A stretch of 33,578 bases of DNA from a virus, in the IMG/VR virus record IMGVR_UViG_3300029915_000095, positions 1-33,578 of that record; one strand, given 5' to 3'. Shown piece after piece: positions 21,365-27,667 of the stretch (within the stretch, counting starts at the first letter, position 1; each line of letters begins with the position of its first letter). Position numbers and translations under genes: made by a program. The notes beneath the pieces were generated by a model. That model saw only the letters and a program-made list of their open reading frames with translations. It was not told the DNA's origin and did no database searches.

Positions 21365-22120
21365 TTAGTGTGATCTTAATTCGGTGGTGTAGTAACAGTA
21401 TGGGGGAGACGATGGCGCAGGTTGGAATGTTACTGTTACTGAGGACGATGTTCCCATACTTGGCTCAAAATACACTAATGTAGATGGCCATGGATTAGAT
21501 GTTGAGTCCATCGAAACAAACTGTTCAACAGTAATACTATTAGAAGAAGATAATGTTGATTGAGATAAACCGATAGGACCATAAGTATATGAAAAACTTA
21601 ACAAGCTACTATAGGTGGAAGCGGCACTGAGCGAATCAGTATAAGATGTTCCACTACTATTACAGGAAATATTATAATTTCCAAAGCTATTTAATCCAAC
21701 AATAGTTGTATCTGACCATGACAAATAATACGCTGGAATAGTGCCTGATGTTGTAAGAGTAATATGATTAGAAGTTGTCATAGCATATGCCGATGACAAT
21801 ACATAAAAAGTTTGAAGTCTACCATTGGTACTATTTATAGATGGTCCAGAAACATAGGTCTGGGAATTATCATCTGTAATACTTGTGATATAACTAGATG
21901 TTCCAGTTGGAATATAAAAAGTCCATAAGATTGTATTACCAATGGCAACATTCTTTTGAAAAATGAAAGTTGTTCCAGTTGATTCAGAAACACCACTAAC
22001 TGATGAAGATACCTGCACTGTTGGAATAGGGTAAACAGAGTTAAAAGATCTACTGCCAATAGTATATTGGGCATGAGCAATAGAACTTATCAATAGCAAC
22101 ATTGGCAAAAATATTTTCAT
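21365..22120 (-). CDS. Secreted beta-rich protein
   Basis: 251 residues. MKIFLPMLLLISSIAHAQY is a clear signal peptide with an AHA cleavage site. The mature part is rich in Ser, Thr and Tyr, with segments such as VQVSSSVSGVSESTGTTF, NTILWTFYIPTGTSSYIT and SSVTVTFQPAPSS. It looks like a jelly-roll or Ig-like surface protein. It overlaps the upstream nuclease gene by four bases (ATGA), so the two are translated together. Function unknown. Confidence 0.7.
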   Translation of the reverse strand: MKIFLPMLLLISSIAHAQYTIGSRSFNSVYPIPTVQVSSSVSGVSESTGTTFIFQKNVAIGNTILWTFYIPTGTSSYITSITDDNSQTYVSGPSINSTNGRLQTFYVLSSAYAMTTSNHITLTTSGTIPAYYLSWSDTTIVGLNSFGNYNISCNSSGTSYTDSLSAASTYSSLLSFSYTYGPIGLSQSTLSSSNSITVEQFVSMDSTSNPWPSTLVYFEPSMGTSSSVTVTFQPAPSSPPYCYYTTELRSH

Positions 22121-22905
22121 TTAATCTCACATACAATTTTCTTTTTAGCAGTTTCATCATTTGTTAATGGCCAGAGCGTTGTATCAATTACCGCATCTGC
22201 TGGAAGAGGAAAAGTGATATCAACATCGACGTGCGATACTAAGAACTTTGATAATGGAACACTCTTTGGTTCATCTGCTTGTGGATATACAAATTCAAGA
22301 ACATGATGTGTAGTATCATCAATTACAATTTTATAAAATCCATGGGGAACCACAACTTTATTATTTCCCATTGTTGGATCTGTATTTGTGTATATAGGTC
22401 CAACATAAATTGTCAAAGAATGATTTGTTGCTACTGCCCAGTTTCTAATTGATGATTCCAATTGTTCCCAATTTTCCCGATTTAATCCCGGTAATTGAGG
22501 AGACATATTACTTAAAATAAAACTTTCTTGCATAGCAATTGCATTGAAACTATTGTCAGAGTCAGGAGACATATGTCCAATATCATAACCACTCTTTTCA
22601 TAATCTTCAGGAGTTGCCCTACTATCAATAGGAAGAGATTGATCAGTAGAAAATTGATTCTTTCTTGGTAGACAACCTATCGCATGATCTGGGGTTAAAG
22701 TATATGCAACATATACCGGAAGCCGAGCATTCAAATCATTCAATGTAATGTAGGCAGATCTACAAATCAATTTTGTATTTGCCTTTGTAGACATAGGTAA
22801 TCCAAATGGAGTAAATGACACACAATCATTTGTTGAATGCGGAGTTGGTTGCTCTGCATTCAACATAACAGAAAAGAATAGAAACATAGTTAGAAATAAT
22901 TTCAC
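22117..22905 (-). CDS. Secreted DNA/RNA non-specific endonuclease
   Basis: 262 residues, starting at GTG 22905 inside the stop region of the DHH gene. A signal peptide (MKLFLTMFLFFSVMLNAEQ) precedes the nuclease domain: YVAYTLTPDHAIG, YDIGHMSPDSDNSF with catalytic His111, and LSNMSPQLPGLNRENWEQLE, which holds the metal-binding Asn. The usual DRGH is DIGH here, with Arg replaced by Ile. Export implies action in the periplasm or outside the cell, for example on incoming phage DNA or host debris (inference). Confidence 0.85.
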   Translation of the reverse strand: MKLFLTMFLFFSVMLNAEQPTPHSTNDCVSFTPFGLPMSTKANTKLICRSAYITLNDLNARLPVYVAYTLTPDHAIGCLPRKNQFSTDQSLPIDSRATPEDYEKSGYDIGHMSPDSDNSFNAIAMQESFILSNMSPQLPGLNRENWEQLESSIRNWAVATNHSLTIYVGPIYTNTDPTMGNNKVVVPHGFYKIVIDDTTHHVLEFVYPQADEPKSVPLSKFLVSHVDVDITFPLPADAVIDTTLWPLTNDETAKKKIVCEIK

Positions 22906-23903
22906 TTAATTCTCCTGTTCCAAACTTCAATTGCTTCTGCTCTATCTAGATACCAAGCAGTAGATGGTTGAATTTTACAGATATCAGATTCACAACTTAC
23001 TGCGACTACTCTATGTTCATTTGAGCCAGTAACGAAAGGAACTGTTTTACAGAATGGACAAACAATGGGCAGCAATGCATTTCTTAAATCATCCATGCTC
23101 TTAACTTTGAAACCAGCAGCATGTTTATGTCCACCACCATTATATAGCTTCGCAATTTCACAAACATCAATTCCATTTTCTTTGGATCGTAGTGAAAACA
23201 CAAACCCTTCTCCATCGAAATACCACGAAGAAGCAAATGGTTTACCTTCACTCAATTTGTTCGCGCCATCGCTTGCTAATGTATATGGAAGATTGACGGT
23301 TGGAACAGTATATGATCCACCGATAACAATATCATATTTATTTTGCAATAGTTCATCAACATCTTTATCTTGCTTTTTGAGAATTGCAAGACCACTATTT
23401 ACCGCAAGTTCAAATCTAGCTGGCGTATCTAGATCACGATACAATTCTTGCCAATTTTCAAAAGTATACTCATATGAAAAAATATGAGCAGCAATTTCTT
23501 TTGAATATGCATATTCAAATTTCCAAAGATCGCGATCCTGAACATACTTTACTAGTGTTGGAGTAAAGTCTGGACCATGAAAATATTCCCAAGTAATCAT
23601 TGCACCAGATCTATCCATGTCAAATACAACATGAACATTGTCGGGAAGATCAACTAAATCTTCTTGAGCACTCTTATGATGGTCTAAAATAGTAATTGAA
23701 TTTGCGGCTTTAGCAAGTTCTAACATAGCCGGACGCTTATATGAAAAATCCACCATATATACATCTTTTCCAGTTACATCGGGAGGATTCGCAGAATGTT
23801 TTCCAGTATAAAATTCCCAATCTGGATGCCTTCTCCATATGGACCACGCGGCTGTAAAACCATCTGCACAATTTCCATGATAAATTACCAAAGTATTTGT
23901 CAT
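22902..23903 (-). CDS. DHH family phosphoesterase with C-terminal Lar-like zinc domain
   Basis: 333 residues. The DHH domain shows YHGNCADGFTAAW (8-20), VDFSY (51-55) and TILDHHKS (71-78). The DHHA1 domain carries GGGHKHAAGF at 256-265. These residues bind two metals, and family members cleave oligonucleotides, nanoRNA or cyclic dinucleotides. Residues 280-333 add IVCPFCKTVPFV, C304, C309 and AEAIEVWNRRI, which match the small Lar restriction-alleviation zinc domain (PF14354) by memory. The fusion is unusual. A signalling-nucleotide or anti-defence role is inference. Confidence 0.85.
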   Translation of the reverse strand: MTNTLVIYHGNCADGFTAAWSIWRRHPDWEFYTGKHSANPPDVTGKDVYMVDFSYKRPAMLELAKAANSITILDHHKSAQEDLVDLPDNVHVVFDMDRSGAMITWEYFHGPDFTPTLVKYVQDRDLWKFEYAYSKEIAAHIFSYEYTFENWQELYRDLDTPARFELAVNSGLAILKKQDKDVDELLQNKYDIVIGGSYTVPTVNLPYTLASDGANKLSEGKPFASSWYFDGEGFVFSLRSKENGIDVCEIAKLYNGGGHKHAAGFKVKSMDDLRNALLPIVCPFCKTVPFVTGSNEHRVVAVSCESDICKIQPSTAWYLDRAEAIEVWNRRIK

Positions 23904-23922
23904 TATTTTTCCTTATTGAATT

Positions 23923-23999
23923 TGGTTCAGGGAGGGAGATTCGAACTCCGCTATTCATCCTAGCTTATGAGACTGGATGCCATACCAACGGACCCCTGT
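23923..23999 (-). tRNA. tRNA with CAU anticodon (Met, or Ile2 after modification)
   Basis: The acceptor pairs ACAGGGG with TCCCTGA, with an A-A mismatch at the first pair. The anticodon loop is CTCATAA, the T loop TTCGAAT, and A plus CCA are encoded. The anticodon stem and T stem each have a mismatch and the D arm is irregular, so folding may be poor. The unpaired first position recalls initiator tRNAs. Confidence 0.7.
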
Positions 24000-24012
24000 G
24001 TGATTTTTAATA

Positions 24013-24088
24013 TGGAGCCACCAACAGGCATCGAACCTGCGACCGTCTGATTACAAATCAGATGCTCTGCCAACTGAGCTATAGTGGC
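24013..24088 (-). tRNA. tRNA-Thr(UGU)
   Basis: Acceptor GCCACTA with TGGTGGC, D arm TAGCTCAGTTGGCAGAGC, anticodon loop TTTGTAA, T loop TTCGATG, discriminator T and CCA encoded. A late-type box lies 18 bases upstream and a conserved hairpin just beyond it. Confidence 0.9.
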
Positions 24089-24105
24089 GTATTCTGTATC
24101 AAAAG

Positions 24106-24113
24106 TATTTATC
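24106..24113 (-). promoter_or_regulatory. Late-type promoter box before tRNA-Thr
   Basis: GATAAATA followed by CTTTT on the minus strand, 17 bases before the tRNA-Thr 5' end. It would allow late expression of the last tRNAs of the run. Confidence 0.5.
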
Positions 24114-24118
24114 CTACA

Positions 24119-24145
24119 TGCAGGAGGAATGTTCGCTCAACTGCA
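24119..24145 (-). ncRNA. Conserved hairpin, copy 1
   Basis: TGCAG (24119-24123) pairs with CTGCA (24141-24145) around a conserved 17-base segment, GAGGAATGTTCGCTCAA on the plus strand, which itself has a GAG/CTC stem. A second copy at 28681 has a different but again complementary outer stem. Confidence 0.6.
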
Positions 24146-24232
24146 AATATTAAATCCGGGGGAGGATGGATTTCACGATACGTTCCGCTTGTGGTGATCG
24201 GCCACTCTGCGTCTATCTCTCCCAGCGCACCA
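24146..24232. other. Gap between hairpin and tRNA-Asn
   Basis: No open frame. On the minus strand GGGAGAG and TCCTCCC can partly pair, and GTGG/CCAC forms a small stem with a CCGATCA loop, but there is no T arm. It might be a decayed tRNA; this is not supported further. Confidence 0.3.
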
Positions 24233-24310
24233 TGTATCTGTATATAGGATTCGAACCTATATCCCTCTCATTAACGGAGAGTGCTCTATCCTTTAAGCTA
24301 AAACAGATAC
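24233..24310 (-). tRNA. tRNA-Asn(GUU) with extended acceptor helix
   Basis: The anticodon arm CTCTC-CGTTAAT-GAGAG gives GUU; D arm and T arm (TAGG-TTCGAAT-CCTA) are normal. The ends pair over eight bases, GTATCTGT with ACAGATAC. The canonical seven-pair acceptor would start two to three bases inside and carry a T-T mismatch. No CCA is encoded. Outside, GCGCAC and GTGCGC (24225-24230, 24315-24320) pair again. Confidence 0.85.
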
Positions 24311-24331
24311 TACCGTGCGCAACTTTAAAAC

Positions 24332-24424
24332 TGGTGCAAGTAGCTGGTGCCGACCCAGCAACGTTCCTCCTACGGAAGCCGACTTTACAGGCCGGTGCGA
24401 CCAACCACTATTCGCCTTACTTGC
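24332..24424 (-). tRNA. tRNA-Tyr(GUA)
   Basis: A class II tRNA with a long variable arm. Acceptor GCAAGTA with TACTTGC, anticodon loop CTGTAAA, T arm GCTGG-GTCGGCA-CCAGC, discriminator A, CCA encoded. Confidence 0.92.
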
Positions 24425-24437
24425 ACATTAAACTTTT

Positions 24438-24513
24438 TGGTGGAGCCAGTCAGGATCGAACTGACGACCTCCTGATTGCAGGTCAGGCGCTCTCCCAACT
24501 GAGCTATGGCCCC
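24438..24513 (-). tRNA. tRNA-Ala(UGC)
   Basis: Acceptor GGGGCCA with TGGCTCC contains the G3-U70 wobble pair, the classic alanine identity element. Anticodon loop CCTGCAA gives UGC; D loop, T loop TTCGATC, discriminator A and CCA are standard. It may support translation of the alanine-rich proteins. Confidence 0.96.
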
Positions 24514-24518
24514 ACTAC

Positions 24519-24565
24519 TACTTTTTAAGTATACCAAACTTGTTTCTGTTTGTCAACTTAAATTT
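24519..24565 (-). repeat. 47-bp direct repeat carrying a promoter, copy 1
   Basis: Identical over 47 bp to 24598-24644. Each copy contains a full promoter reading into the tRNA run. Confidence 0.9.
24528..24556 (-). promoter_or_regulatory. sigma70-like promoter for the tRNA run (proximal)
   Basis: TTGACA, 17-bp spacer ending TTTGG, TATACT on the minus strand, followed by TAAAAAGTA. The tRNA-Ala 5' end is 15 bases from the -10. Confidence 0.9.
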
Positions 24566-24597
24566 TACCCCGCTCCATACTGCATTTGTTCTCTTAT

Positions 24598-24644
24598 TAC
24601 TTTTTAAGTATACCAAACTTGTTTCTGTTTGTCAACTTAAATTT
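24598..24644 (-). repeat. 47-bp direct repeat carrying a promoter, copy 2
   Basis: Second identical copy, offset 79 bp from the first. It begins at the stop codon of the 24644 gene. Confidence 0.9.
24607..24635 (-). promoter_or_regulatory. sigma70-like promoter for the tRNA run (distal)
   Basis: TTGACA, 17-bp spacer, TATACT on the minus strand, identical to the proximal promoter. Confidence 0.9.
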
Positions 24645-24868
24645 CACAGGTCAAAAATATTTATCCAATGACCAAATTCGTCTTCTACAATATCCAAGTC
24701 TGCACCGAAAATAGTAATCTCTGCATAGATTTCATACCGAGGAATGTTTTCGGTTTCTTCGTCAAATTCGTCAAACCGCATCCATTTTCCATTTGGATCT
24801 GGCCAATAATCAACTTCTGCAAGATCATAGTCAATTTGTCCGGCTCGAATTGTATATCTCATCACCAT
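24644..24868 (-). CDS. Small acidic hypothetical protein, predicted leaderless
   Basis: 74 residues from ATG 24868 (MVMRYTIRAGQIDYDLAEVD) or 72 from ATG 24862. Upstream ATGs lie in the promoter and cannot be used. The product is acidic, with WPDPNGKWMRFDEFDEET, YEIYAEITIFGADLDIVED and a terminal FGHWINIFDL. There is no ribosome site, and ATG 24868 sits six bases after a perfect TATAAT. A late-type box at 24658 lies inside its 3' end. Function unknown. Confidence 0.65.
   Translation of the reverse strand: MVMRYTIRAGQIDYDLAEVDYWPDPNGKWMRFDEFDEETENIPRYEIYAEITIFGADLDIVEDEFGHWINIFDL
24658..24665 (-). promoter_or_regulatory. Late-type box upstream of the tRNA promoters
   Basis: GATAAATA on the minus strand inside the end of the 24644 gene, directed at the tRNA run. 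Confidence 0.35.
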
Positions 24869-24874
24869 ATTTAA

Positions 24875-24903
24875 ATTATACCTCAACAAAAATTATTTGT
24901 CAA
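24875..24903 (-). promoter_or_regulatory. Consensus sigma70 promoter giving a leaderless transcript
   Basis: TTGACA, 17-bp spacer, TATAAT: full consensus at both hexamers on the minus strand. Six bases separate TATAAT from ATG 24868. Confidence 0.85.
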
Positions 24904-24925
24904 CCATTTTTAATTTGAAATTACG

Positions 24926-25282
24926 TCAGATTGCCCTCAGAATACTACCTTGAAGCCCTTTGCTTGTAAGGTAATCCATCGCTTTTTGACAATATTCCTC
25001 GTCCAGTTTTCTGTGACGGTGCTTCGTGACCATCATTCGGATAATCATAGAAAGGTCTTCCATAGCGATCTTCTGGTTCTCGATCTGCATATCTTGGTCG
25101 ATGGTCTTGTCACTGGTTGTTTTGAATACCCGGTTCAAACGCTTCCAGTCGGACTCGGAAACCTTGCTATCCCTCAAATCGATCAACTCCCGCAAACACT
25201 CTTGTACTTCCGGGGTGATATTGCACATCATTGGATCATTTGCTAATTGATCTAACCGCGCATTTTCTACATTACTCGACAT
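24926..25282 (-). CDS. Helical hypothetical protein
   Basis: 118 residues from ATG 25282, chosen because GGAAGGG lies just upstream, inside the alternative 25297 start. Sequence features are LDQLANDPMMCNITPEVQEC, LRELIDLRDSKVSESDWKRL, MEDLSMIIRMMVTKHRHRKL and DEEYCQKAMDYLTSKGL, all helical. No catalytic motif is seen. It is similar in style to small helical phage proteins that bind nucleic acid. Function unknown. Confidence 0.65.
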   Translation of the reverse strand: MSSNVENARLDQLANDPMMCNITPEVQECLRELIDLRDSKVSESDWKRLNRVFKTTSDKTIDQDMQIENQKIAMEDLSMIIRMMVTKHRHRKLDEEYCQKAMDYLTSKGLQGSILRAI

Positions 25283-25322
25283 TGTTTTCCCTTCCAAAAT
25301 TGTATCAGGTCCACGTTAATTA

Positions 25323-25343
25323 TCATGGCCATGATGATAAATA
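25323..25343. promoter_or_regulatory. Operator-like palindrome
   Basis: ATCATGGCCATGAT is a perfect 14-bp palindrome in the gap upstream of the 24926-25282 gene, followed by GATAAATA on the plus strand. It may be a protein-binding site; no clear promoter for the minus gene was found. Confidence 0.35.
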
Positions 25344-25398
25344 TCGTCGGATCTACCCAAAAAATGATAAAAATATCACACCGATGAGGTTTTCATAT

Positions 25399-25647
25399 TC
25401 AGTTGGAATAGTCGAAAGCTATCATCAATTCCGCATGACGAATTTGGTGTTTCAAATTGTTAATTTCTTTGATTACGGATGGTTTTCTTTCCAATTTTAA
25501 GGATAGTTCGTCAATCCTTTTTTGCATCCAGACAATTTCATGTTCGCATCGACGAATTCCGTCTTCGTTCCGACGTTTTCTATTTTCAGCCGAAATCCGA
25601 CCATCCACAAATTCTTTCATACCAGCATTAAATTCGTTGTTGTCCAT
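25399..25647 (-). CDS. Coiled-coil protein
   Basis: 82 residues with a strong ribosome site, TTGGAGGAGCG, before ATG 25647. A short N-terminus (MDNNEFNAGMKEFVDGRI) is followed by a long charged helix: RRCEHEIVWMQKRIDELSLK, then PSVIKEINNLKHQIRHAELM. The heptad pattern suggests dimerisation. Function unknown. It lies 14 bases downstream of the 25662 gene. Confidence 0.65.
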   Translation of the reverse strand: MDNNEFNAGMKEFVDGRISAENRKRRNEDGIRRCEHEIVWMQKRIDELSLKLERKPSVIKEINNLKHQIRHAELMIAFDYSN

Positions 25648-25661
25648 CGCTCCTCCAAATT

Positions 25662-25841
25662 TTAAAATTTGAGAACAATTGAATATTCGCCAGTGTCAAG
25701 AGGTACAATGTCCAGAATTTCAGACATTTCTTGAGCCATTAAATATAGTTCAGAAAAGTTACTATTGTCCGGTTTCAAGTGAAAAGAACCGTTGATGAAT
25801 ACATTCTTTAAAATTTGGAATTCTGCTTCTTGTTTGTTCAT
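25662..25841 (-). CDS. Small hypothetical protein, paralogue of the 25866 gene
   Basis: 59 residues reading MNKQEAEFQILKNVFINGSF, then HLKPDNSNFSELYLMAQEM and a final LDTGEYSIVLKF. A ribosome site AAAGGAAGATA precedes ATG 25841. The segment ILKNVFINGSF..DNSNF aligns with IMNEVFGNGSF..DNHDF in the next gene upstream, so the two are tandem duplicates. Function unknown. Confidence 0.65.
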   Translation of the reverse strand: MNKQEAEFQILKNVFINGSFHLKPDNSNFSELYLMAQEMSEILDIVPLDTGEYSIVLKF

Positions 25842-25865
25842 AGTATCTTCCTTTGTTTAAGATGG

Positions 25866-26045
25866 TTAGCGTCGTCGTGAAATGGTATATGTCAACAAAT
25901 CTGTGGTAGTGGTTCGAAAAATGTCAACCAATTTTTCGGCAGCAGCTTTCAAATTCTGAAAATCATGGTTATCATGGAAAATAGTGAAAGAGCCATTTCC
26001 AAAAACTTCATTCATGATCATAAGTTCTGATTCATTCAGAGACAT
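25866..26045 (-). CDS. Small hypothetical protein, paralogue of the 25662 gene
   Basis: 59 residues from ATG 26045 with AAAGG nearby (ATG 26060 would add five residues). It reads MSLNESELMIMNEVFGNGSF, then DNHDFQNLKAAAEKLVDIF and ends YTISRRR, a basic tail unlike the hydrophobic end of its paralogue. Function unknown. Confidence 0.6.
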   Translation of the reverse strand: MSLNESELMIMNEVFGNGSFTIFHDNHDFQNLKAAAEKLVDIFRTTTTDLLTYTISRRR

Positions 26046-26067
26046 TAAACAGCCTTTCATGTTACTG

Positions 26068-26406
26068 TTATAGGGATGTTGCTTTTGTTATAACGTCATT
26101 GGCATTGATTACTGCCAACCTCATCCTTTTTCGAGATGCAGACGAATGCGAGTCAAATGACGAAATGGCATCTACAAATTCTTGCAATGATTCCAGAAGA
26201 TCTGGTGCTGTAGCGATTAGTTGAGCATTAGCTACTCCAGCCCCCTTATCGTCGGAACATTGGCGTTCCATCACTTGAGCAATCCAAGATGCGTGAGGAT
26301 TATTTTCCGAATAGATTTCAACACACGGAACAAGTTCTCCACAAATTTTTGGATCGTTTACATGGATTACAGATGTTTTCCATGGTCCCGGCGTATGATT
26401 TACCAT
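26068..26406 (-). CDS. HTPGPW-type conserved phage protein
   Basis: 112 residues from ATG 26406 with ribosome site CGAGGAATAATC. It starts MVNHTPGPWKTSV and later has GVANAQLIATAPDLLESLQE. HTPGPW near the start with N-A-x-LIA-APDLL near the middle is a pattern seen in very many phage and prophage proteins of unknown function. It has its own promoter at 26436. Confidence 0.85.
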   Translation of the reverse strand: MVNHTPGPWKTSVIHVNDPKICGELVPCVEIYSENNPHASWIAQVMERQCSDDKGAGVANAQLIATAPDLLESLQEFVDAISSFDSHSSASRKRMRLAVINANDVITKATSL

Positions 26407-26435
26407 GATTATTCCTCGTATTTGATTACTTTTTA

Positions 26436-26464
26436 AGTATAGCAAAAGTATTTTGAATTGTCAA
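26436..26464 (-). promoter_or_regulatory. sigma70-like promoter for the HTPGPW gene
   Basis: TTGACA, 17-bp spacer, TATACT on the minus strand, then TAAAAAGTA as in the tRNA promoters. Confidence 0.85.
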
Positions 26465-26671
26465 CTAAATATCGACTTCCAATTCTCTCATGTCCAGTGT
26501 AACGTCTTTAGCCTTCATGATTTTGACATTGGCGATGATTTTTGGATTGAATATTACAACAATTGTTTGATTATTACAACCTTGCATCTCTCGGTAGGAA
26601 TATTCTAACCCTCTGCCGCCATGCCACATAGTAATTATATTTGAGGATTGCAACAATTCATCTATTTTCAT
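26465..26671 (-). CDS. Small hypothetical protein, predicted leaderless late gene
   Basis: 68 residues reading MKIDELLQSSNIITMWHGG, then RGLEYSYREMQGCNNQTIVV and ending DVTLDMRELEVDI. There is no ribosome site. ATG 26671 lies five bases after GATAAATA, the spacing seen at 11218 and 12277. Function unknown. Confidence 0.6.
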   Translation of the reverse strand: MKIDELLQSSNIITMWHGGRGLEYSYREMQGCNNQTIVVIFNPKIIANVKIMKAKDVTLDMRELEVDI

Positions 26672-26676
26672 ACATA

Positions 26677-26684
26677 TATTTATC
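26677..26684 (-). promoter_or_regulatory. Late-type promoter box
   Basis: GATAAATA on the minus strand, five bases before ATG 26671. Confidence 0.5.
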
Positions 26685-26694
26685 CTACGAACTA

Positions 26695-26731
26695 ACTAAG
26701 TGGGCGATGACTAAAACATCGCCCACTTAGT
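26695..26731. terminator. Stable hairpin between genes
   Basis: A 15-bp perfect stem, ACTAAGTGGGCGATG with its complement, and a seven-base loop. It could end the 26806-27393 transcript but has no U-run on either strand. Confidence 0.6.
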
Positions 26732-26733
26732 GC

Positions 26734-26791
26734 TTGCGGAAAGCTGGGATAGAGCGCTGTGTATCTCATCCCCTCTGTTACAATTCCGCAA
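26734..26791. other. Structured segment closed by an 8-bp stem
   Basis: TTGCGGAA and TTCCGCAA enclose 42 bases in which GGGAT/ATCCC and GAG/CTC can also pair. On the plus strand the stretch AGCTGGGATAGAGCGCT resembles a tRNA D arm, but no T arm exists. It may be a decayed tRNA or a small RNA. Confidence 0.4.
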
Positions 26792-26805
26792 TTTTCGTAT
26801 ATGTA

Positions 26806-27393
26806 TTACTGACAGCTATATTCATCGTGAGTATCAACTTCATGCTCGGCAATTACCTTCTTCATAAGATTCATGATAAGTTGATTGAAAGTGATATCCT
26901 GCTCATGTGCCATCATGAACAAAATAAGAAGATCCTCGTCTGAGAGATTGAGGCGAATTGACACCCTATTATCATAGGGCTTTCCATTAACAATCGCCGT
27001 CATCTTCTCAAGAAAATCTTCATCCGTTTCCAGATCAATGAATGGAATATCATCCCATGCCATATCTTGAACATTCCGTACAATTGCTTCGGCGAGATAT
27101 GCATCCTTATAGTCTGGATGAAATAGCCGATATACCCGATTGGTATCATTCTCACACACATATACTTCAAATACGGTATTTGCCAAATCTGTTGAAAATA
27201 TGATAGTGGAAGTTGCCTTGCCATCTGCACTATCGTAGTCCATCATACGAACATTTTTTCCATAACAATCCCAAAGATATTCTGAACTGTCGGTGAGACT
27301 ATACTTAATTACTTCCATCCACTGTTTCAATGTAATCATTATTTTTCTCCATGATTTGTTGGTGGACTGGAGTGGATTCGAACCACTGACCAA
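26806..27393 (-). CDS. Hypothetical acidic protein
   Basis: The open frame covers 195 residues from ATG 27393, but that start lies inside tRNA-Arg. The better start is ATG 27339 (MITLKQWMEVIKYSLTDSSE, 177 residues) with ribosome site GGAGAAAAATA. Features are YLWDCYGKNVRMMDYDSA, TSTIIFSTDLANTVFEVYVC and, at the end, RVSIRLNLSDEDLLILFMMA, then QDITFNQLIMNLMKKVI, which resembles a ribbon-helix-helix or Arc-like DNA-binding end. Such an end would suit a regulator. The rest is unassigned. Confidence 0.65.
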   Translation of the reverse strand: MVSGSNPLQSTNKSWRKIMITLKQWMEVIKYSLTDSSEYLWDCYGKNVRMMDYDSADGKATSTIIFSTDLANTVFEVYVCENDTNRVYRLFHPDYKDAYLAEAIVRNVQDMAWDDIPFIDLETDEDFLEKMTAIVNGKPYDNRVSIRLNLSDEDLLILFMMAHEQDITFNQLIMNLMKKVIAEHEVDTHDEYSCQ

Positions 27394-27436
27394 CAGATTA
27401 GAAATCTGTGACTCTATCCAACTGAGCTACCAATCC
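27360..27436 (-). tRNA. tRNA-Arg(UCU)
   Basis: Acceptor GGATTGG with CCAGTCC (one G-U pair), D arm TAGCTCAGTTGGATAGAGT, anticodon arm ACAGA-TTTCTAA-TCTGT, T loop TTCGAAT, discriminator A and CCA encoded. Confidence 0.95.
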
Positions 27437-27452
27437 ACTTGAGTTATTGTCA

Positions 27453-27665
27453 TTACAATTCGAACGCTTCCAGAACCGCACTTTTAAGTTCGTCAGCAGC
27501 ATCGGCCCACGCATTCTTGAAATTTGTTCCATGTCCAATACAGTTTCGTTGAAGCAAAAGTGTTCTTTTTCGCGGATTATATCCCACATAAATGCAGATA
27601 ATATCTAGAAATCGTTCCGAATATGCAGATGGTTCAATTTTCCTTACAAACGCTTTGTTCTTCAT
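27453..27665 (-). CDS. Small basic hypothetical protein
   Basis: 70 residues from ATG 27665, two bases after the upstream stop. It reads MKNKAFVRKIEPSAYSERFL, then YVGYNPRKRTLLLQRNCI and a helical end FKNAWADAADELKSAVLEAF. No typical ribosome site is present, so it probably depends on translation of the gene before it. tRNA-Arg follows. Function unknown. Confidence 0.6.
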   Translation of the reverse strand: MKNKAFVRKIEPSAYSERFLDIICIYVGYNPRKRTLLLQRNCIGHGTNFKNAWADAADELKSAVLEAFEL

Positions 27666-27667
27666 GT

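Noticed and set aside
24146-24232. Additional tRNA between the conserved hairpin and tRNA-Asn
   Set aside because: Partial end pairing exists, but the T arm is missing and the position before the anticodon is not U.
24213-24404. Frames across the tRNA region
   Set aside because: They run through tRNA-Asn and tRNA-Tyr in antisense or sense and have no ribosome site or protein-like composition.
25662-25841. TTGACA inside the gene at about 25691-25696 as a promoter
   Set aside because: It codes for the LDTG segment and has no -10 element at 17 bp.
26806-27393. Start at ATG 27393
   Set aside because: It lies within tRNA-Arg; ATG 27339 has a ribosome site and avoids the overlap.
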